Assembly (NCBI RefSeq): GCF_000342005.1 | Contig: NZ_AOHO01000058.1 | Coordinates: 310,001-374,000 of the forward strand | Direction of reading: 5' to 3' | Length of the DNA: 64,000 nt | Source of the DNA: Amycolatopsis decaplanina DSM 44594 | GTDB lineage: Bacteria > Actinomycetota > Actinomycetes > Mycobacteriales > Pseudonocardiaceae | Shown: in pieces, positions 25,596-33,652 of the stretch | Layout: each line of letters begins with the position of its first letter | Numbering within the stretch: the first letter of the stretch is position 1 | The notes under the pieces: generated by a model | Seen by the model: only the letters and a program-made list of their open reading frames with translations | Told to the model about the DNA's origin: nothing | Database searches by the model: none | Made by a program: the position numbers and the translations under genes

Positions 25596-25632
25596 GATAG
25601 TTTGACAGCGAACTATCAGCAGTGGAACTATC
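25596..25632. promoter_or_regulatory. Operator candidate for the MarR regulator
   Basis: GATAGTT (25596-25602) and AACTATC (25611-25617) form an inverted repeat with an 8-bp spacer; a third AACTATC stands at 25626-25632. All are inside the 65-bp divergent promoter of the MarR and cupin genes. Confidence 0.65.
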
Positions 25633-25638
25633 GTGGGC

Positions 25639-26139
25639 ATGACCCAGCGCATCGAAGCCCGTGAACCCGTCCTCGTCCGCGCCGCCGAAGCCGAGACCGT
25701 CGGCGCGGCCCCCACGCTCGTCACACTGCTCGCCGATGTCTCGACCACAGGCGGAGTCATGAGCAGCGCGAGAACACAGTTGGGTGTCGGCGCCGATGGG
25801 GCGGCGCCGCACTACCACACCGGCTCCTCCGAGATGTTCTTCATGCTCGAGGGAAAGCTGGAAGTCCTTGTGGGAGAAGAGATCGTCACCGTTTCCGAAG
25901 GCGACATGCTCGTCGTGCCACCACTGACCACACACGCTTTCCGCGCGGCCGTGGACTCGTCGGCGGACGTCCTGATCGTGTTCATCCCCGGCGTGGAACG
26001 GTTCGACTACTTCCGCCTGCTGGAAAAAGTCGGGCACGGCGAGGCGACTGTCCAGGATCTCCTGGACAGTCAAGAAAAGTTCGACAACCACTTCGTCGAG
26101 AGTCCAGTGTGGACGGAAAGCGCGAAGTCCCGTCAGTAA
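25639..26139 (+). CDS. Single-domain cupin protein
   Basis: A 166-residue cupin with a full metal site: HYHTGSSEMFFMLEGKLEVLVGE (two His and the Glu) and the second motif PPLTTHAFRA. It resembles quercetinase-like or isomerase cupins. ATG 25639 is preferred; GTG 25633 is also in frame. The divergent MarR gene and the repeated AACTATC sites suggest that a small aromatic or toxic compound induces it. It is not related in position to the cupin array near 49 kb. Confidence 0.85.
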   Translation: MTQRIEAREPVLVRAAEAETVGAAPTLVTLLADVSTTGGVMSSARTQLGVGADGAAPHYHTGSSEMFFMLEGKLEVLVGEEIVTVSEGDMLVVPPLTTHAFRAAVDSSADVLIVFIPGVERFDYFRLLEKVGHGEATVQDLLDSQEKFDNHFVESPVWTESAKSRQ

Positions 26140-27002
26140 CCGCGCGGCGGGTACCCCGGCGGCGGCCCATACGGCCCCGGCGGTGGATATCCCTGGGGCG
26201 GATAGCCGGGTTGCGGGTATTGCGGCGGCGGGTACTGCTGGGGTGGATATCCCGGATGCTGCGGCGGATACGGCGGCTGACCGTACTGCGGCGGGGGCGG
26301 GTACTGCTGCGGATATGGCTGCTGCGGGTACTGGGGCTGCTGCGGCGGCGCGGCGGGCTGCCCGCCGCCGAGGTGGAACGGCAGCAGCGACACCAATTGC
26401 GCGAGCCGGCCCAGCGTCGAAAGCACCTCGTCCGGCTTGGTCCGGCCGAAGGTCGGATGCTCGACGTAGACGAGTTCCGCGCCCACCAGCGACCAGGTGT
26501 GCAGCTTCGACGAGCGCATCATCGCGGCGACCTGCGGCGTCAGCACTCCGACCGCGACGTTCGGGTCGGTGTCGATCAGCTTGTACCAGCGGTTGAACTT
26601 CCGGTCCGCGGTGGCGGGCTCGGGGTACCGCTCGACGTCCCAGGCGGATTCGATGCTCGACACGATCTGGAAGTTCGGCATCGGCGCGGGCAGGGTGACG
26701 ACCCAGACCGTGTCGATCGAGATCGTGTCGAGCTCGTTGACCTTCTTGTTGGTCCACCGCGTGTGCACGCTCGTGACCGTCGGGCGGCGGTGGTAGTCGA
26801 AGACGCTGAACCGAAGCCCGTTGTACGCGCCGCTCAGCGCGCCGAACGCCATCCGCTTGTCCCCGCGCTGGTTGAACGGCAGCACCGTCCATCGTTCCAG
26901 CAGGTTCGGCGCGTCCGGGCTGAACTCCCACCCGTACTGGCCGGACATCGCGTAGCGCTCGGCGTTCGTCGCCTCGATACGCCTGGCTTCGTTCGTCTCC
27001 AT
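26133..27002 (-). CDS. Hypothetical protein with Pro/Tyr/Gln-rich tail
   Basis: A 289-residue soluble protein. Residues about 1-210 form a compact domain I do not recognise (GWEFSPDAPNLLERWTVLPF, FSVFDYHRRP). Residues about 215-289 are a low-complexity tail of YPPQQ/PQYP repeats. Such tails often mediate clustering or protein contacts in actinobacteria. It overlaps the end of the cupin gene by 7 bases, tail to tail. No function can be given. Confidence 0.8.
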   Translation of the reverse strand: METNEARRIEATNAERYAMSGQYGWEFSPDAPNLLERWTVLPFNQRGDKRMAFGALSGAYNGLRFSVFDYHRRPTVTSVHTRWTNKKVNELDTISIDTVWVVTLPAPMPNFQIVSSIESAWDVERYPEPATADRKFNRWYKLIDTDPNVAVGVLTPQVAAMMRSSKLHTWSLVGAELVYVEHPTFGRTKPDEVLSTLGRLAQLVSLLPFHLGGGQPAAPPQQPQYPQQPYPQQYPPPPQYGQPPYPPQHPGYPPQQYPPPQYPQPGYPPQGYPPPGPYGPPPGYPPRGY

Positions 27003-27037
27003 CGCAACCCCCGGATCTCCTGTGCGCAGGTTATCCG

Positions 27038-27068
27038 GAGTAGGTCGCCGTCACCGGCGCGTGGTCGG
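27038..27068. repeat. Displaced copy of the exonuclease III 3' end
   Basis: 31 bases matching 27798-27828 at 30 positions. Read on the minus strand it encodes DHAPVTATYSG and a stop, the same peptide ending as the intact exonuclease gene (DHAPVTATYSN). With the right copy it brackets the HepT/MntA pair. Confidence 0.85.
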
Positions 27069-27069
27069 T

Positions 27070-27408
27070 TCAGGCATCTTGCAACCGCCGCAGAACGCCG
27101 ATCAACCCAGGAAGCCGCTCAGTGAGCACCTGCCACACCAAGGCATCGTCGACCGTTGCGTAACCATGGATGAGAATGTTGCGAAATGCGACGATACGCC
27201 CCAGGTCAGGCACTTGCGCCGCGAGATCACCATCCACCTTGGACAGCTGGTTCAGCGCCTCACCGATGATTTCGAACTGTCGCTCTACCGCCGAGCGCAG
27301 CATCGCGTTCGACTGGTAGGCATCGAAGTCTTCGCCCTCGCTGAACTCGCTCAGCAACTCAGCCGCCCTCAACGCATCCCAAAGGTAAGCGCGAGCGTCA
27401 CGCCGCAT
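27070..27408 (-). CDS. hepT: HepT-family toxin (RNase-type)
   Basis: A 112-residue helical protein of the HEPN/HepT class. The diagnostic Rx4HxY motif appears as RNILIHGY (about residue 75-82). The family toxin is an RNase inhibited by AMPylation of the Tyr in this motif by its partner. It overlaps the mntA gene by 11 bases and is translated after it. The stop codon at 27070 lies immediately beside the left 31-bp repeat. AT content and codon use are a little higher than next door, consistent with acquisition. Confidence 0.9.
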   Translation of the reverse strand: MRRDARAYLWDALRAAELLSEFSEGEDFDAYQSNAMLRSAVERQFEIIGEALNQLSKVDGDLAAQVPDLGRIVAFRNILIHGYATVDDALVWQVLTERLPGLIGVLRRLQDA

Positions 27409-27706
27409 AGAGAAGCTCCCGGGTTTCCAGCACCTGCTGCTTGAAGTACGGATTGCGAATGCTGGTCACGCTGACGAGATCGACCGGGCGACCCAGCACC
27501 CGCTCAAGGCCTTCCTTCAGATCGAAGTAAGTACCGAAGTAGTCGAACCCTGGCCCCGCGTCGAACTCGACAAGCACGTCGACATCGCTCGACACCAGGT
27601 CGAACCTGTCATCCACGGCGGAGCCGAACAAGTCGAGGCGGCGCACTGAGTGAGTTCGGCAAAGCTCCTCGATCTCACGTTTCCTGAGTTCGATCGACTC
27701 GTGCAC
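27398..27706 (-). CDS. mntA: MntA-family nucleotidyltransferase antitoxin
   Basis: A 102-residue minimal nucleotidyltransferase. The catalytic pattern reads FGSAVDDRFDLVSSDVDVLVEF: GS, then the DxD metal-binding pair. The family member AMPylates HepT and so neutralises it. The GTG at 27706 is chosen since AGGAGG (27712-27717) sits 5 bases away; GTG 27712 would overlap that site. First gene of the toxin-antitoxin pair; both are bracketed by 31-bp repeats. Confidence 0.9.
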   Translation of the reverse strand: MHESIELRKREIEELCRTHSVRRLDLFGSAVDDRFDLVSSDVDVLVEFDAGPGFDYFGTYFDLKEGLERVLGRPVDLVSVTSIRNPYFKQQVLETRELLYAA

Positions 27707-27790
27707 GGCCACCTCCTGAGCCTGATTGTGCCCGACCCGATCCCGGAGGTCACGTTGAACGACCGTGGCGTCCAGGATCGGGTCGGATGC

Positions 27791-28597
27791 TCAGTTCGAG
27801 TACGTCGCCGTCACCGGCGCGTGGTCGGACCAGCGCTGGTCATAGGACTCGGCGCGCTCGACCACGACGGAGGTGCACCGCTCGGCCAGGCCGGGGGTGG
27901 CGATCTGACAGTCGATGCGCCAGCCCGTGTCGTTGTCGAACGCCTTCCCGCGGTACGACCACCAGGTATACGGGCCGGGGCCTTCCGGATCGAGCTTGCG
28001 CTGTACGTCGACGTAGCCGGCCTCGCCGAAGACGCGGCCGAGCCACTCCCGCTCCTCCGGCAGGAAGCCCGAGCTCTTCTGGTTCCCGCGCCAGTTCTTC
28101 AGGTCGGTCTTGTCGTAGGCGATGTTCCAGTCGCCCACGACGACGACCTCACGGCCGCCTGCCTCGGCCTTGGCGCGCAGGTCGACGAGATACGGCAGGA
28201 ACGCCGCCATGAAGCGCTCCTTCTCGTCCTGACGCGGGGTCCCGACGTCGCCGCTGGGCAGGTACAGGCTCGCGACCACGACGTTCGGCAGGTGGATCTC
28301 GGCGTAACGGCCGCTGTCCTCGAATTCGGGCTCGCCGAAACCGATGCGGACCTCTTCCGGCTCCGCCCGGCTGAAGAGCATGACGCCGTTGCGCCCTTTC
28401 TGCACCGACGGCGCGTGCACCACGTGCCAGCCTTCGGGCGCGGCGGCGCCGGCCGGGAGCTCCTTGAGCTCGGCCCGGACCTCCTGGCAGGCGACGACGT
28501 CGGCCTTCGTCGAGCCCAGCCATTCGACGAAGCCCTTTTTCGCGGCGGCACGGAGGCCGTTGACATTCACGGTGGAGACGGTCAGCACCCATCGCAC
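27791..28597 (-). CDS. xthA: Exodeoxyribonuclease III
   Basis: A 268-residue AP endonuclease/3'-exonuclease of the exonuclease-endonuclease-phosphatase fold, used in base-excision repair. Conserved points are STVNVNGLRAA (Asn), ACQEVRA (metal Glu), VVVGDWNIAYDKTDLKNW (Asp/Asn), RIDCQIATPG and the terminal WSDHAPV (catalytic Asp-His). The last 11 codons are duplicated 760 bp downstream at 27038-27068, so the toxin-antitoxin pair seems inserted at this gene's 3' end with the gene left intact. Confidence 0.93.
   Translation of the reverse strand: MRWVLTVSTVNVNGLRAAAKKGFVEWLGSTKADVVACQEVRAELKELPAGAAAPEGWHVVHAPSVQKGRNGVMLFSRAEPEEVRIGFGEPEFEDSGRYAEIHLPNVVVASLYLPSGDVGTPRQDEKERFMAAFLPYLVDLRAKAEAGGREVVVVGDWNIAYDKTDLKNWRGNQKSSGFLPEEREWLGRVFGEAGYVDVQRKLDPEGPGPYTWWSYRGKAFDNDTGWRIDCQIATPGLAERCTSVVVERAESYDQRWSDHAPVTATYSN
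27798..27828. repeat. Right direct repeat inside the exonuclease III 3' end
   Basis: Second copy of the 31-bp repeat (partner 27038-27068, one mismatch), lying within the final codons of xthA. Confidence 0.85.
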
Positions 28598-28653
28598 GCT
28601 ACCCGGAGGGTCCGACAGAACCGGCAGGGCGTTCGTTCTGGGAGACTGCGCGC

Positions 28654-29397
28654 ATGAGCGAGCTCATCGTGCTGGGCAGCTGCGGCGCCTGGCCGGAACC
28701 AGGCCGGGCCTGCGCCGGCTTCCTCCTGGTCCACGAGGGCTTCAAGGTCGTGCTCGACCTCGGCTACGGCGCCGCGTCACGCCTGTTCGAACACTGCCCC
28801 GGTGGCCGGGTCGACGCGGTGGTGGTGACGCACGAACATCCCGATCACTGCGCCGATGTGAGCGCGCTCGGCCGGGCCCGCGCCTACGGGCTGCCGGACG
28901 AGCCGAGGATCCCGCTGCACTGCACGCCCGGCACGGTGCGACGGCTCGAAGCGATGGAACCGCGACCTCATCCGACGACGATCTTCGACGTGCGCGAACT
29001 CGGCCCGCCGCGCGAGCTCGGGCCGTTCCGGATGACCACGTTCCTGCTGCCGCACCACGTGCCGAACTACGGAGTCCGGCTGACCGCGCCCGGGCTCACC
29101 GTCGCCTACACCGGCGACAGCGGGCCAAGCCCGATCCTCGCGGAGCTGGCGCGCGACGCGGACCTGCTCATCGCCGACGCCACGCTTCAGGGCCCGTCTC
29201 CCGACGAGACGCCGCGCCTGGTGTCGACGGCGGGCGAGGCCGGGTACTGGGCCGAGCGCGGAGGAGCCCGGCGGCTGCTGCTGACCCACTTCTGGCCCGG
29301 TTCCGACCGCGAGATCTCGGTGGCCGAAGCGCGGAAGGAGTTCAGCGGCGAGGTGCTGGCGGCCGCGGAAGGCACCCACTTGCGTTTAGCGGGCTAA
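28654..29397 (+). CDS. MBL-fold metal-dependent hydrolase
   Basis: A 247-residue metallo-beta-lactamase-fold protein. The metal motif HxHxDH is present as THEHPDHC (about residue 65), with further ligands in LPHHVPNYG, YTGDSGPS and LLTHFWPG. Sequence order suggests the RNase Z/phosphodiesterase-like branch, but the tRNA-binding exosite is missing, so substrate is unknown. The stop codon is supplied by a dispersed palindromic repeat (29382-29406), which also encodes the last residues (LRLAG). Confidence 0.85.
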   Translation: MSELIVLGSCGAWPEPGRACAGFLLVHEGFKVVLDLGYGAASRLFEHCPGGRVDAVVVTHEHPDHCADVSALGRARAYGLPDEPRIPLHCTPGTVRRLEAMEPRPHPTTIFDVRELGPPRELGPFRMTTFLLPHHVPNYGVRLTAPGLTVAYTGDSGPSPILAELARDADLLIADATLQGPSPDETPRLVSTAGEAGYWAERGGARRLLLTHFWPGSDREISVAEARKEFSGEVLAAAEGTHLRLAG

Positions 29398-29451
29398 CCG
29401 CGATCCCGCAGCTCAACGCGCCTGTCGCGGTTAGCGGGCTAAACGCGAACC
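29382..29451. repeat. Two dispersed palindromic repeats
   Basis: Copies at 29382-29406 (overlapping the end of the MBL gene) and 29427-29451, both with a GGG centre, between the convergent MBL and SH3-like genes. Confidence 0.8.
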
Positions 29452-29457
29452 CGCAGG

Positions 29458-29763
29458 TCACGGGCCGCATTTGGCGCCTTGGACCGGGGGCGCGAACTCG
29501 GCGGAGACCCACTTCCCCTCGGCGATCTTGCGGAAGCCGTTCTCGACCACCGGCTGCGCGTCGATCTTCGCGTCCTTGACGTACTTGCCGACGATCTTCT
29601 GCCCGCCCGGGGCGTCGCGTGCGTTGAGCACGTCGGCCGTCACCACGACCTGGCAACCGGTCGGGCTCGACGCGCTCGACTCCCTGTCCTGTCCCGAGAT
29701 GGCGACGACGACGATCAGCGCCAGTCCGCCGCCGATGAACAAGACCGGTTTCGAGATGGCCAT
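29458..29763 (-). CDS. Membrane-anchored SH3-like domain protein
   Basis: A 101-residue protein: short N-terminal hydrophobic segment (VLFIGGGLALIVVVAI) as uncleaved signal/anchor, then an extracytoplasmic bacterial SH3-like domain (VTADVLNARDAPGGQKIVGKYVKDAKI, with the typical LNARDAPG). Such domains bind peptidoglycan or peptides. ATG 29763 is preceded by GAGGAG; an upstream in-frame extension is unlikely. A pair of cysteines (TGCQ and KCGP) may form a disulfide. Confidence 0.75.
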   Translation of the reverse strand: MAISKPVLFIGGGLALIVVVAISGQDRESSASSPTGCQVVVTADVLNARDAPGGQKIVGKYVKDAKIDAQPVVENGFRKIAEGKWVSAEFAPPVQGAKCGP

Positions 29764-29910
29764 GATGGTCACTCCTCGAACAAGGGAATCGTTTTCTGTC
29801 TGGACCAGAGTGGCAGAAGCCGGGGCGGCCGCCCAGATCCCGGATTGCCAACCACCCGGAGGCGCCAACCCCGATCGGTCACGTGCTACCCACGGTCACG
29901 ACGCGGGCGG

Positions 29911-29969
29911 AAGTACGTGAAGGCCCCCTTCACTGCGTCTAGCGCAATGAAGGGGGCCTTCACGTACTT
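29911..29969 (-). terminator. 22-bp hairpin terminator after icd
   Basis: Arms 29911-29932 and 29948-29969 pair perfectly (AAGTACGTGAAGGCCCCC), 11 bases after the icd stop in the direction of transcription. GTGAAGGCC family. Confidence 0.82.
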
Positions 29970-29979
29970 ACAGCGAGGC

Positions 29980-31203
29980 TCAGCCCTGGGCGATCTTCTT
30001 GGCCAGGTTGGTGTCCAGCGTCGCGAGGAACTCCTCGGTGGTCTGGAACGGCTGGTCCTTGCCCACGAGCAGCGCGAGGTCCTTGGTCATCTTGCCGCTC
30101 TCGACGGTCTCGATGACGACCTGCTCCAGCTTGTTCGCGAAGCCGATCAGCTCCGGGTTCGAGTCCAGCTTGCCGCGGTGCTCGAGACCGCGGGTCCACG
30201 CGTAGATGGACGCGATCGGGTTGGTCGAGGTCGGCTTGCCCTGCTGGTGCTGGCGGTAGTGCCGGGTCACCGTGCCGTGCGCGGCCTCGGCCTCGACGGT
30301 CTTGCCGTCCGGGGTGCGCAGCACCGAGGTCATCAGGCCCAGCGAGCCGAAGCCCTGCGCGACCGTGTCGGACTGGACGTCACCGTCGTAGTTCTTGCAG
30401 GCCCAGACGTAGCCGCCCTCCCACTTGAGCGCCGCGGCGACCATGTCGTCGATGAGGCGGTGCTCGTAGGTGATGCCCTTGGCGTCGAAGTCGGTCTTGA
30501 ACTCCGCGTCGAAGATCTCCTGGAACACGTCCTTGAACATGCCGTCGTAGGCCTTGAGGATCGTGTTCTTGGTCGACAGGTAGACCGGCATCTCGCGGTC
30601 CAGGCCGTACTGCAGCGAGGCGCGGGCGAAGTCCTCGATGGACTTGCGGTAGTTGTACATACCGATCGCGACGCCGCCGCCCTCGGGGTACTGCGCGACC
30701 TCGAACTCCATCGGCTGCGAGCCGTCGGCCGGCGTGTAGGTCAGCGTCAGGGTGCCCGGGCCGGGGACCTTGAAGTCGGTGGCCTTGTACTGGTCACCGT
30801 GGGCGTGACGGCCGATGATGATCGGCTTCGTCCAGCCGGGGACCAGCCGCGGGATGTTGTTGATGATGATCGGCTCGCGGAAGACGACGCCGCCGAGGAT
30901 GTTGCGGATGGTGCCGTTCGGGCTCCGCCACATCTTCTTCAGGCCGAACTCCTCGACACGCGCCTCGTCCGGCGTGATCGTGGCGCACTTGACGCCGACG
31001 CCGTGCTTCTTGATCGCGTTGGCCGAGTCGATGGTGATCTGGTCGTCGGTGCGGTCCCGCTCCTCGATGCCCAGGTCGTAGTACTCGAGGTTGAGGTCCA
31101 GGTAGGGGTGGACCAGCTTGTCCTTGATGAACTGCCAAATGATGCGGGTCATCTCATCGCCGTCGAGCTCGACGACGGTGCCCTGGACCTTGATCTTGGC
31201 CAT
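29980..31203 (-). CDS. icd: Isocitrate dehydrogenase (NADP)
   Basis: A 407-residue homodimeric NADP-dependent enzyme converting isocitrate to 2-oxoglutarate in the TCA cycle. Its start (KIKVQGTVVELDGDEMTRIIW) is that of the eukaryotic-like subfamily. The substrate loop is SPNGTIRNILGG, and YDGDVQSDTVAQGFGSLGLMTS is the metal-binding stretch. EAAHGTVTRHYRQHQQG is the NADP-binding region. Length is standard. Transcribed alone, divergent from a membrane-protein gene, with a strong terminator behind it. Confidence 0.96.
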   Translation of the reverse strand: MAKIKVQGTVVELDGDEMTRIIWQFIKDKLVHPYLDLNLEYYDLGIEERDRTDDQITIDSANAIKKHGVGVKCATITPDEARVEEFGLKKMWRSPNGTIRNILGGVVFREPIIINNIPRLVPGWTKPIIIGRHAHGDQYKATDFKVPGPGTLTLTYTPADGSQPMEFEVAQYPEGGGVAIGMYNYRKSIEDFARASLQYGLDREMPVYLSTKNTILKAYDGMFKDVFQEIFDAEFKTDFDAKGITYEHRLIDDMVAAALKWEGGYVWACKNYDGDVQSDTVAQGFGSLGLMTSVLRTPDGKTVEAEAAHGTVTRHYRQHQQGKPTSTNPIASIYAWTRGLEHRGKLDSNPELIGFANKLEQVVIETVESGKMTKDLALLVGKDQPFQTTEEFLATLDTNLAKKIAQG

Positions 31204-31452
31204 GAGCAGCGGTGCTCCTTCCGCGGATCTTCGCGTTCTTCTTCAGTCTCTCCGGTAGCGGTACAAGCGTACTGCTTAACGGTCCTGGATGGTTCCGGTA
31301 GTGGTCGGTATCAAGTCTCCACGAGGCAGATGTGTCCGACGTCACCCGGTCGTACGACGGCCATCCGGCCGTCACGGAACGACGGCGACCGCGTCATCAT
31401 CGAACCGCACTCCACTTTCGGCACAGCCGGCCATCGGAAGGGCGGTACCTCC

Positions 31453-31962
31453 ATGTCCACCAACCCCTACGCCGTGCCGCCGCACGAGCAGCCCGCGGTG
31501 CCGGAGCCTTACCTCCAGCCCAGGCAAAGCGGCCGCACGGTGCCTCGCGTGATCAGCGGGCTCGGCGGTGTCCTGCTCACGCCGGTCGGGCTCGGCCTGA
31601 CGATCTACGGCGGCTCGCGACTGCAGCGGGGTTTCTCGCAGTCGTTGTCCGTCGGCGAAGACCCGCTCGGCGTGATCCTGCTGGTCCTCGGTGGCCTCCT
31701 CCTGCTCGGCGTCGCGCTCCTCGGGGCGCTGTCCGGGCTCGGGCCGGCGGCGGGCGGACTGCTGTGGGGTGTGCTGCCGGGTCTGGCGTTCATCTTGAGC
31801 CCCCGCGACGTCATGAGCTTCATCTACGACATCGGGGGCAGCGAACTCGGCGTCGGCCTGGCGACCTGGCTGGTGATGGGCGCGCTGGTCGGGAGCGGTT
31901 TCCTGCTGATCGGGGCCGGCCTGGTCGGCACCCTCTCGCGGCGCCGCTCAGATCGCGTTTAG
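31453..31962 (+). CDS. Membrane protein, paralogue 1
   Basis: A 169-residue protein with a Pro-rich N-terminus (about 35 residues) and four hydrophobic segments. Sequence blocks VISGLGGVLLTPVGLGL, LLLLGVALLGALSGLGP, and GSGFLLIGAGLVGTLSRRR recur in the next gene, so the two are tandem paralogues. ATG 31453 is chosen as the first codon of the Pro-rich part. The stop codon and last codons come from a dispersed palindrome (31951-31975). Unknown function. Confidence 0.78.
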   Translation: MSTNPYAVPPHEQPAVPEPYLQPRQSGRTVPRVISGLGGVLLTPVGLGLTIYGGSRLQRGFSQSLSVGEDPLGVILLVLGGLLLLGVALLGALSGLGPAAGGLLWGVLPGLAFILSPRDVMSFIYDIGGSELGVGLATWLVMGALVGSGFLLIGAGLVGTLSRRRSDRV

Positions 31963-31975
31963 CGGGCTGAACGCG
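31951..31975. repeat. Dispersed palindromic repeat over a stop codon
   Basis: One copy (GATCGCGTTTAGCGGGCTGA..., inverted orientation). It provides the TAG stop of the preceding membrane protein gene. Confidence 0.75.
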
Positions 31976-32044
31976 CTCTGCGGAGATCGAAGTGAACCGA
32001 AGGGGGCTGACGTCCGTAGTCCGGTTCAGGGAGGTGACCCGCCC

Positions 32045-32632
32045 ATGTCATCGCAGCGGTACGTCGCGGAGTACGACGACGAGGACTACCAGGAGTACGG
32101 CGAGTACGAGCAGCAACCCAAGGACCCGCGAAGGCCGTACGAGGACGTTGAGTCGTATGAACCGTACGAGGCCGTCGACGACGACCTGGGTGCCGAAGAC
32201 CCGCGCGCGGGTCGAGGCGTGCGTCGCGTCCTCAGCGGCGCAGGCGGCCTGATCCTGACGCCGGTCGCCCTCGGCCTGCTGGCTTGGGGCGGCCTGCGGC
32301 AGCAGATGCTCGTCCAGGCGACGCTCAGCACCCAGCGTGACGTCTTCAGCATCGGCCTCCTCGTGGGTGGCGGGATCCTCTTGCTGGCGGTCGGACTGCT
32401 CGGCGCACTCTCGGCGACCGGCCCGATCCTCGGCGGCTTCGTCTGGGGTGTCGCCCCGGGCGTGGCCACCATCGCCGTCCCGGAGTGGGGCTTCCGCCTG
32501 GTGAAATACCTGCCGCAGAACGATGTCACCTACGGCGTCACGAGCTGGTTGTTCATCGGCGGGCTGCTCGCGACGGGCTTCCTCCTGATCGGCGCGGGTC
32601 TCGCGTCGAGACTCGCCCGGCGGCGCCGCTGA
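32045..32632 (+). CDS. Membrane protein, paralogue 2
   Basis: A 195-residue protein with a long acidic/Tyr-rich cytoplasmic N-terminus (about 60 residues: EYDDEDYQEYGEYEQQ) and four membrane segments similar to the previous protein (VLSGAGGLILTPVALGLLAWGG, LLLAVGLLGALSATGPILGGFVWG, GFLLIGAGLASRLARRRR). The pair probably arose by duplication, with different soluble heads. Unknown function. Confidence 0.8.
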   Translation: MSSQRYVAEYDDEDYQEYGEYEQQPKDPRRPYEDVESYEPYEAVDDDLGAEDPRAGRGVRRVLSGAGGLILTPVALGLLAWGGLRQQMLVQATLSTQRDVFSIGLLVGGGILLLAVGLLGALSATGPILGGFVWGVAPGVATIAVPEWGFRLVKYLPQNDVTYGVTSWLFIGGLLATGFLLIGAGLASRLARRRR

Positions 32633-32653
32633 GCGGGCTGGGACCATCGGCGC

Positions 32654-33649
32654 ATGGGTTTGTTCACCGTTCCCGAAGCCCGCGCCGAGCTCGCCCGGCT
32701 ACGCCCCGTGCTCGACGAGCTCGTCCGCCTCCGCGCCGACGCGGCCGAACTCGCCGCGTCCCTGCGGCCGGGCGGCCGGGAGACCTCGCTCGGCGGGATG
32801 CCGGAGTGGAAGGCCGCGCAGGCCCGGTTGGACGATCTGATGACCACCGTCCAGCGGACGGGCGCGGAACTGAAGGGCTTCGCCCCGCTCCTGATCGACT
32901 TCCCCGCCGAACTCGACGGCGTCGACGTCCTGCTGTGCTGGCTCGAAGGTGATCCGGAGCTGTGCTGGTACCACCGCGTCGACCTGGGTTTCGCCGGACG
33001 CCGCCGCCTCCCGGATAGGGTCGCCGTCGTGAACGAGGAGATCGCGGCCGGGCTGTTCGACGGCATCGCCGCGCACTACGACGAAGACACCTTTCACGGC
33101 CTCGTCGCCGATGCGCTCGTCGACGGGCTCGGCTGTACGGCGCCCGAACGAGTTCTCGACGTCGCGACCGGTACCGGTGTGGCCGCGTTCGCCGCACTGC
33201 GCCTAAAGCCGGGCGAAGTGCTCGCGATCGACATCTCGCCGGGCATGATCGCCCAGGCCGAGGCGAAGGCTGCGGCTCACGATCCCGGAAAGCGCATCAC
33301 CTGGCAGGTCGCCTCGGCGGTTCCGTCGCCGGTGGAGGACGAAGGCGCGGACGTCGTGCTGTGCGCGTCTTCGCTGCATTTCCTCGGCGCGGCCGCGCTC
33401 CGCGACTGGCTGCGGGCGTTGCGACCGGGTGGCCGCGCCGGTTTCAGCCTGCCGCTGGCGTCGGCGTTCCGGCCGTCGGAGGCGTTCGCCGCGATCGTCC
33501 CCGCCGACCTGAAGCTGCCGGAAACCGAGGACGACGCGGCGGAACTGGCCTTCGAAGCCGGCTTCACCGAGGTGACCGTGAAACGCCTCGACGTCGAGAC
33601 CGAGGATCGGGTCCGGTCGGTGTTCGTGGTGCACGCGACCAGGCCCTGA
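32654..33649 (+). CDS. DUF2203-methyltransferase fusion protein
   Basis: A 331-residue protein with two parts. Residues 1-120 match DUF2203 (FTVPEARAELARLRPVLDELVRLR... LCWLEGDPELCWYHRVDLGFAGRR). Residues about 125-331 form a class I SAM methyltransferase with VLDVATGTGVAAFAAL (SAM loop), VLAIDISPGMIAQA and DVVLCASSLHF. No stop codon separates them, and a GTG (33030) at the junction looks like a former start. Each part usually occurs as a separate gene. Substrate unknown. Confidence 0.8.
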   Translation: MGLFTVPEARAELARLRPVLDELVRLRADAAELAASLRPGGRETSLGGMPEWKAAQARLDDLMTTVQRTGAELKGFAPLLIDFPAELDGVDVLLCWLEGDPELCWYHRVDLGFAGRRRLPDRVAVVNEEIAAGLFDGIAAHYDEDTFHGLVADALVDGLGCTAPERVLDVATGTGVAAFAALRLKPGEVLAIDISPGMIAQAEAKAAAHDPGKRITWQVASAVPSPVEDEGADVVLCASSLHFLGAAALRDWLRALRPGGRAGFSLPLASAFRPSEAFAAIVPADLKLPETEDDAAELAFEAGFTEVTVKRLDVETEDRVRSVFVVHATRP

Positions 33650-33652
33650 GGC

